Program-made: the position numbers and the translations under genes
Notes under the pieces: model-generated
Told to the model about the DNA's origin: nothing
The model's database searches: none
Seen by the model: the letters and a program-made list of their open reading frames with translations, nothing else
In this document: one piece after another, positions 63,324-64,000 of the stretch
Position numbering within the stretch: position 1 is the stretch's first letter
How the letters are laid out: each line of letters opens with the position of its first letter
Origin: Euglena gracilis
Taxonomy: Eukaryota > Euglenida > Euglenophyceae > Euglenales
Length of the DNA stretch: 64,000 nt
Reading direction: 5' to 3'
Assembly: GCA_039621445.1 (NCBI GenBank)
Contig: CP154955.1
Coordinates: 20,043,462-20,107,461 of the forward strand

Positions 63324-64000
63324 CTATGAAGTACAGTAGGGTTTATGAGATTCAGGGAGGCAATGGTCAGCGAGCTCTTCGGGGCATTGTCCCCAAACCA
63401 ATTGTCGTCCAACCTCCCGGGCCAGAGTCATGCTTATTCCTTGCCAGCAGGTCCCCTCGACGCCCCTCCTCTCCCAGGCGTCGTGTTGGCCTGCTAGCAG
63501 CTTGATGCAGTTACCAACAAAGGTGAGCGCACCATCCCCCATGCCACCATAACAGTCCAAGACAAAGGGTATGAATGTCCAGCCTCTGCGTTGGCAACCA
63601 TCTCCATACTTCTTTATCTTGTCCTGCTCTTGTTCCTCATGCCACTTGCCAATATCCTCCAAGCCAGCGCGATTTCGCGAAGGCGCAAGTGGGTGACGAA
63701 TGGTGACGTCGATGGCTGCCGGGCCGTTTGCATCGTACCTCATGACGAATACGTTGCCTGGTCGTGAGCCATCTGGGGCACTTTCTTCCCTTCTGGCTGG
63801 GAAGCCTGCACGCTGCGCGAGCCCGAGGATGTGCGATTGCACCGCATTGTGCCGCCGGACAATGTTGTTTTTATGGCAGCAGACAAGGTGGTGGCCTCTG
63901 ACATCTGTGGGGTTGTGGCATCTTGGGCAGGCAGGTGGGCTGTCTGTAGCGCTGACCACCGGGGCACCCAAAGACCACTGGACGATGGCCTGAAATTCTC
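63324..64000 (-). CDS. LINE N zinc motif and RLE endonuclease (partial)
   Basis: The frame is intact over at least 215 codons to its stop at 63324: GAPVVSATDSPPACPRCHNP with TDVRGHHLVCC, RRHNAVQSHILGLAQRAGF, SRPGNVFVMRYDANGPAAID (the nuclease D of R-P-G-D reads N here), VTIRHPLAPS, GWTFIPFVLDCYGGMG, CWQGISMTLAREVG. The D-to-N change would be expected to impair the nuclease. Confidence 0.88.
   Translation of the reverse strand, partial: EFQAIVQWSLGAPVVSATDSPPACPRCHNPTDVRGHHLVCCHKNNIVRRHNAVQSHILGLAQRAGFPARREESAPDGSRPGNVFVMRYDANGPAAIDVTIRHPLAPSRNRAGLEDIGKWHEEQEQDKIKKYGDGCQRRGWTFIPFVLDCYGGMGDGALTFVGNCIKLLAGQHDAWERRGVEGTCWQGISMTLAREVGRQLVWGQCPEELADHCLPESHKPYCTS

Larger units (their letters stand above)
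62821..64000 (-). mobile_element. LINE N: 3' part, continues past the right edge
   Basis: Minus-strand LINE of the F/I group. Its type A tail is at 62821-62872 and its 3' UTR at 62873-63323. Coding continues out of the window. Confidence 0.86.

Noticed and set aside
1-64000. CRISPR arrays, rRNA genes, bacterial operons
   Set aside because: No spaced identical repeats of CRISPR type, no rRNA core sequences and no operon-like coding; spliced IFT54 and LINEs show eukaryotic nuclear DNA.

Overview
This window is nuclear DNA from a eukaryote, most likely a unicellular, flagellated protist or alga with a large, repeat-rich genome. Three observations point that way. One split host gene has short GT-AG introns and encodes the intraflagellar-transport protein IFT54, which implies a cilium. 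Almost all other coding sequence is retrotransposon. The intergenic DNA is full of G/C homopolymer runs, microsatellites and foldback repeats. I cannot name the taxon from sequence alone.

Layout. 1-7.6 kb: the 5' part of the IFT54 gene on the minus strand (seven recognisable exons; the 3' part lies beyond the left edge), with introns full of low-complexity DNA and one inverted-repeat element. 7.6-13.3 kb: repeats, including a hAT-like element (9134-10906) that itself contains a hairpin-array element. 13.3-15.0 kb: an array of GATTAACC palindromes with a mariner-like element inserted at a TA. 15.9-26.7 kb: three non-LTR retrotransposons (LINEs), one of them nearly complete. 26.7-38.2 kb: one long LINE (E) broken by a Harbinger-like element, which is itself broken by another LINE (F); LINE E also carries an in-place 1.57 kb inversion. 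38.2-44.2 kb: non-coding repeats. 44.2-64 kb: seven more LINE copies or fragments, several nested with Harbinger-like and mariner-like elements.

The LINEs share one architecture: a variable proline-rich N-terminal region, a 2A-like ribosome-skipping motif (five elements), cysteine/histidine zinc motifs, a reverse transcriptase that begins with a GPSGL(R/K)-x-HL motif, a C-x2-C-x8-9-H-x3-4-C motif, and a restriction-like endonuclease (R/K-P-x-D ... xVDxT) at the C-terminus. That is the R2/NeSL-type (RLE) layout; no apurinic-type endonuclease or RNase H was seen. They end in one of two conserved 3' structures: type A (six copies) or type B (three copies with base-pair covariation). Every LINE copy seen whole is broken by frameshifts, stops or insertions; none looks active as it stands.

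Most interesting: virus-like 2A motifs in RLE-type LINEs, repeated four times in one element beside a captured domain with a methyltransferase-like NPPF motif; the two shared, structured 3' ends; clean target-site duplications that date the nesting order; and a dispersed covarying UUCG-type hairpin family.
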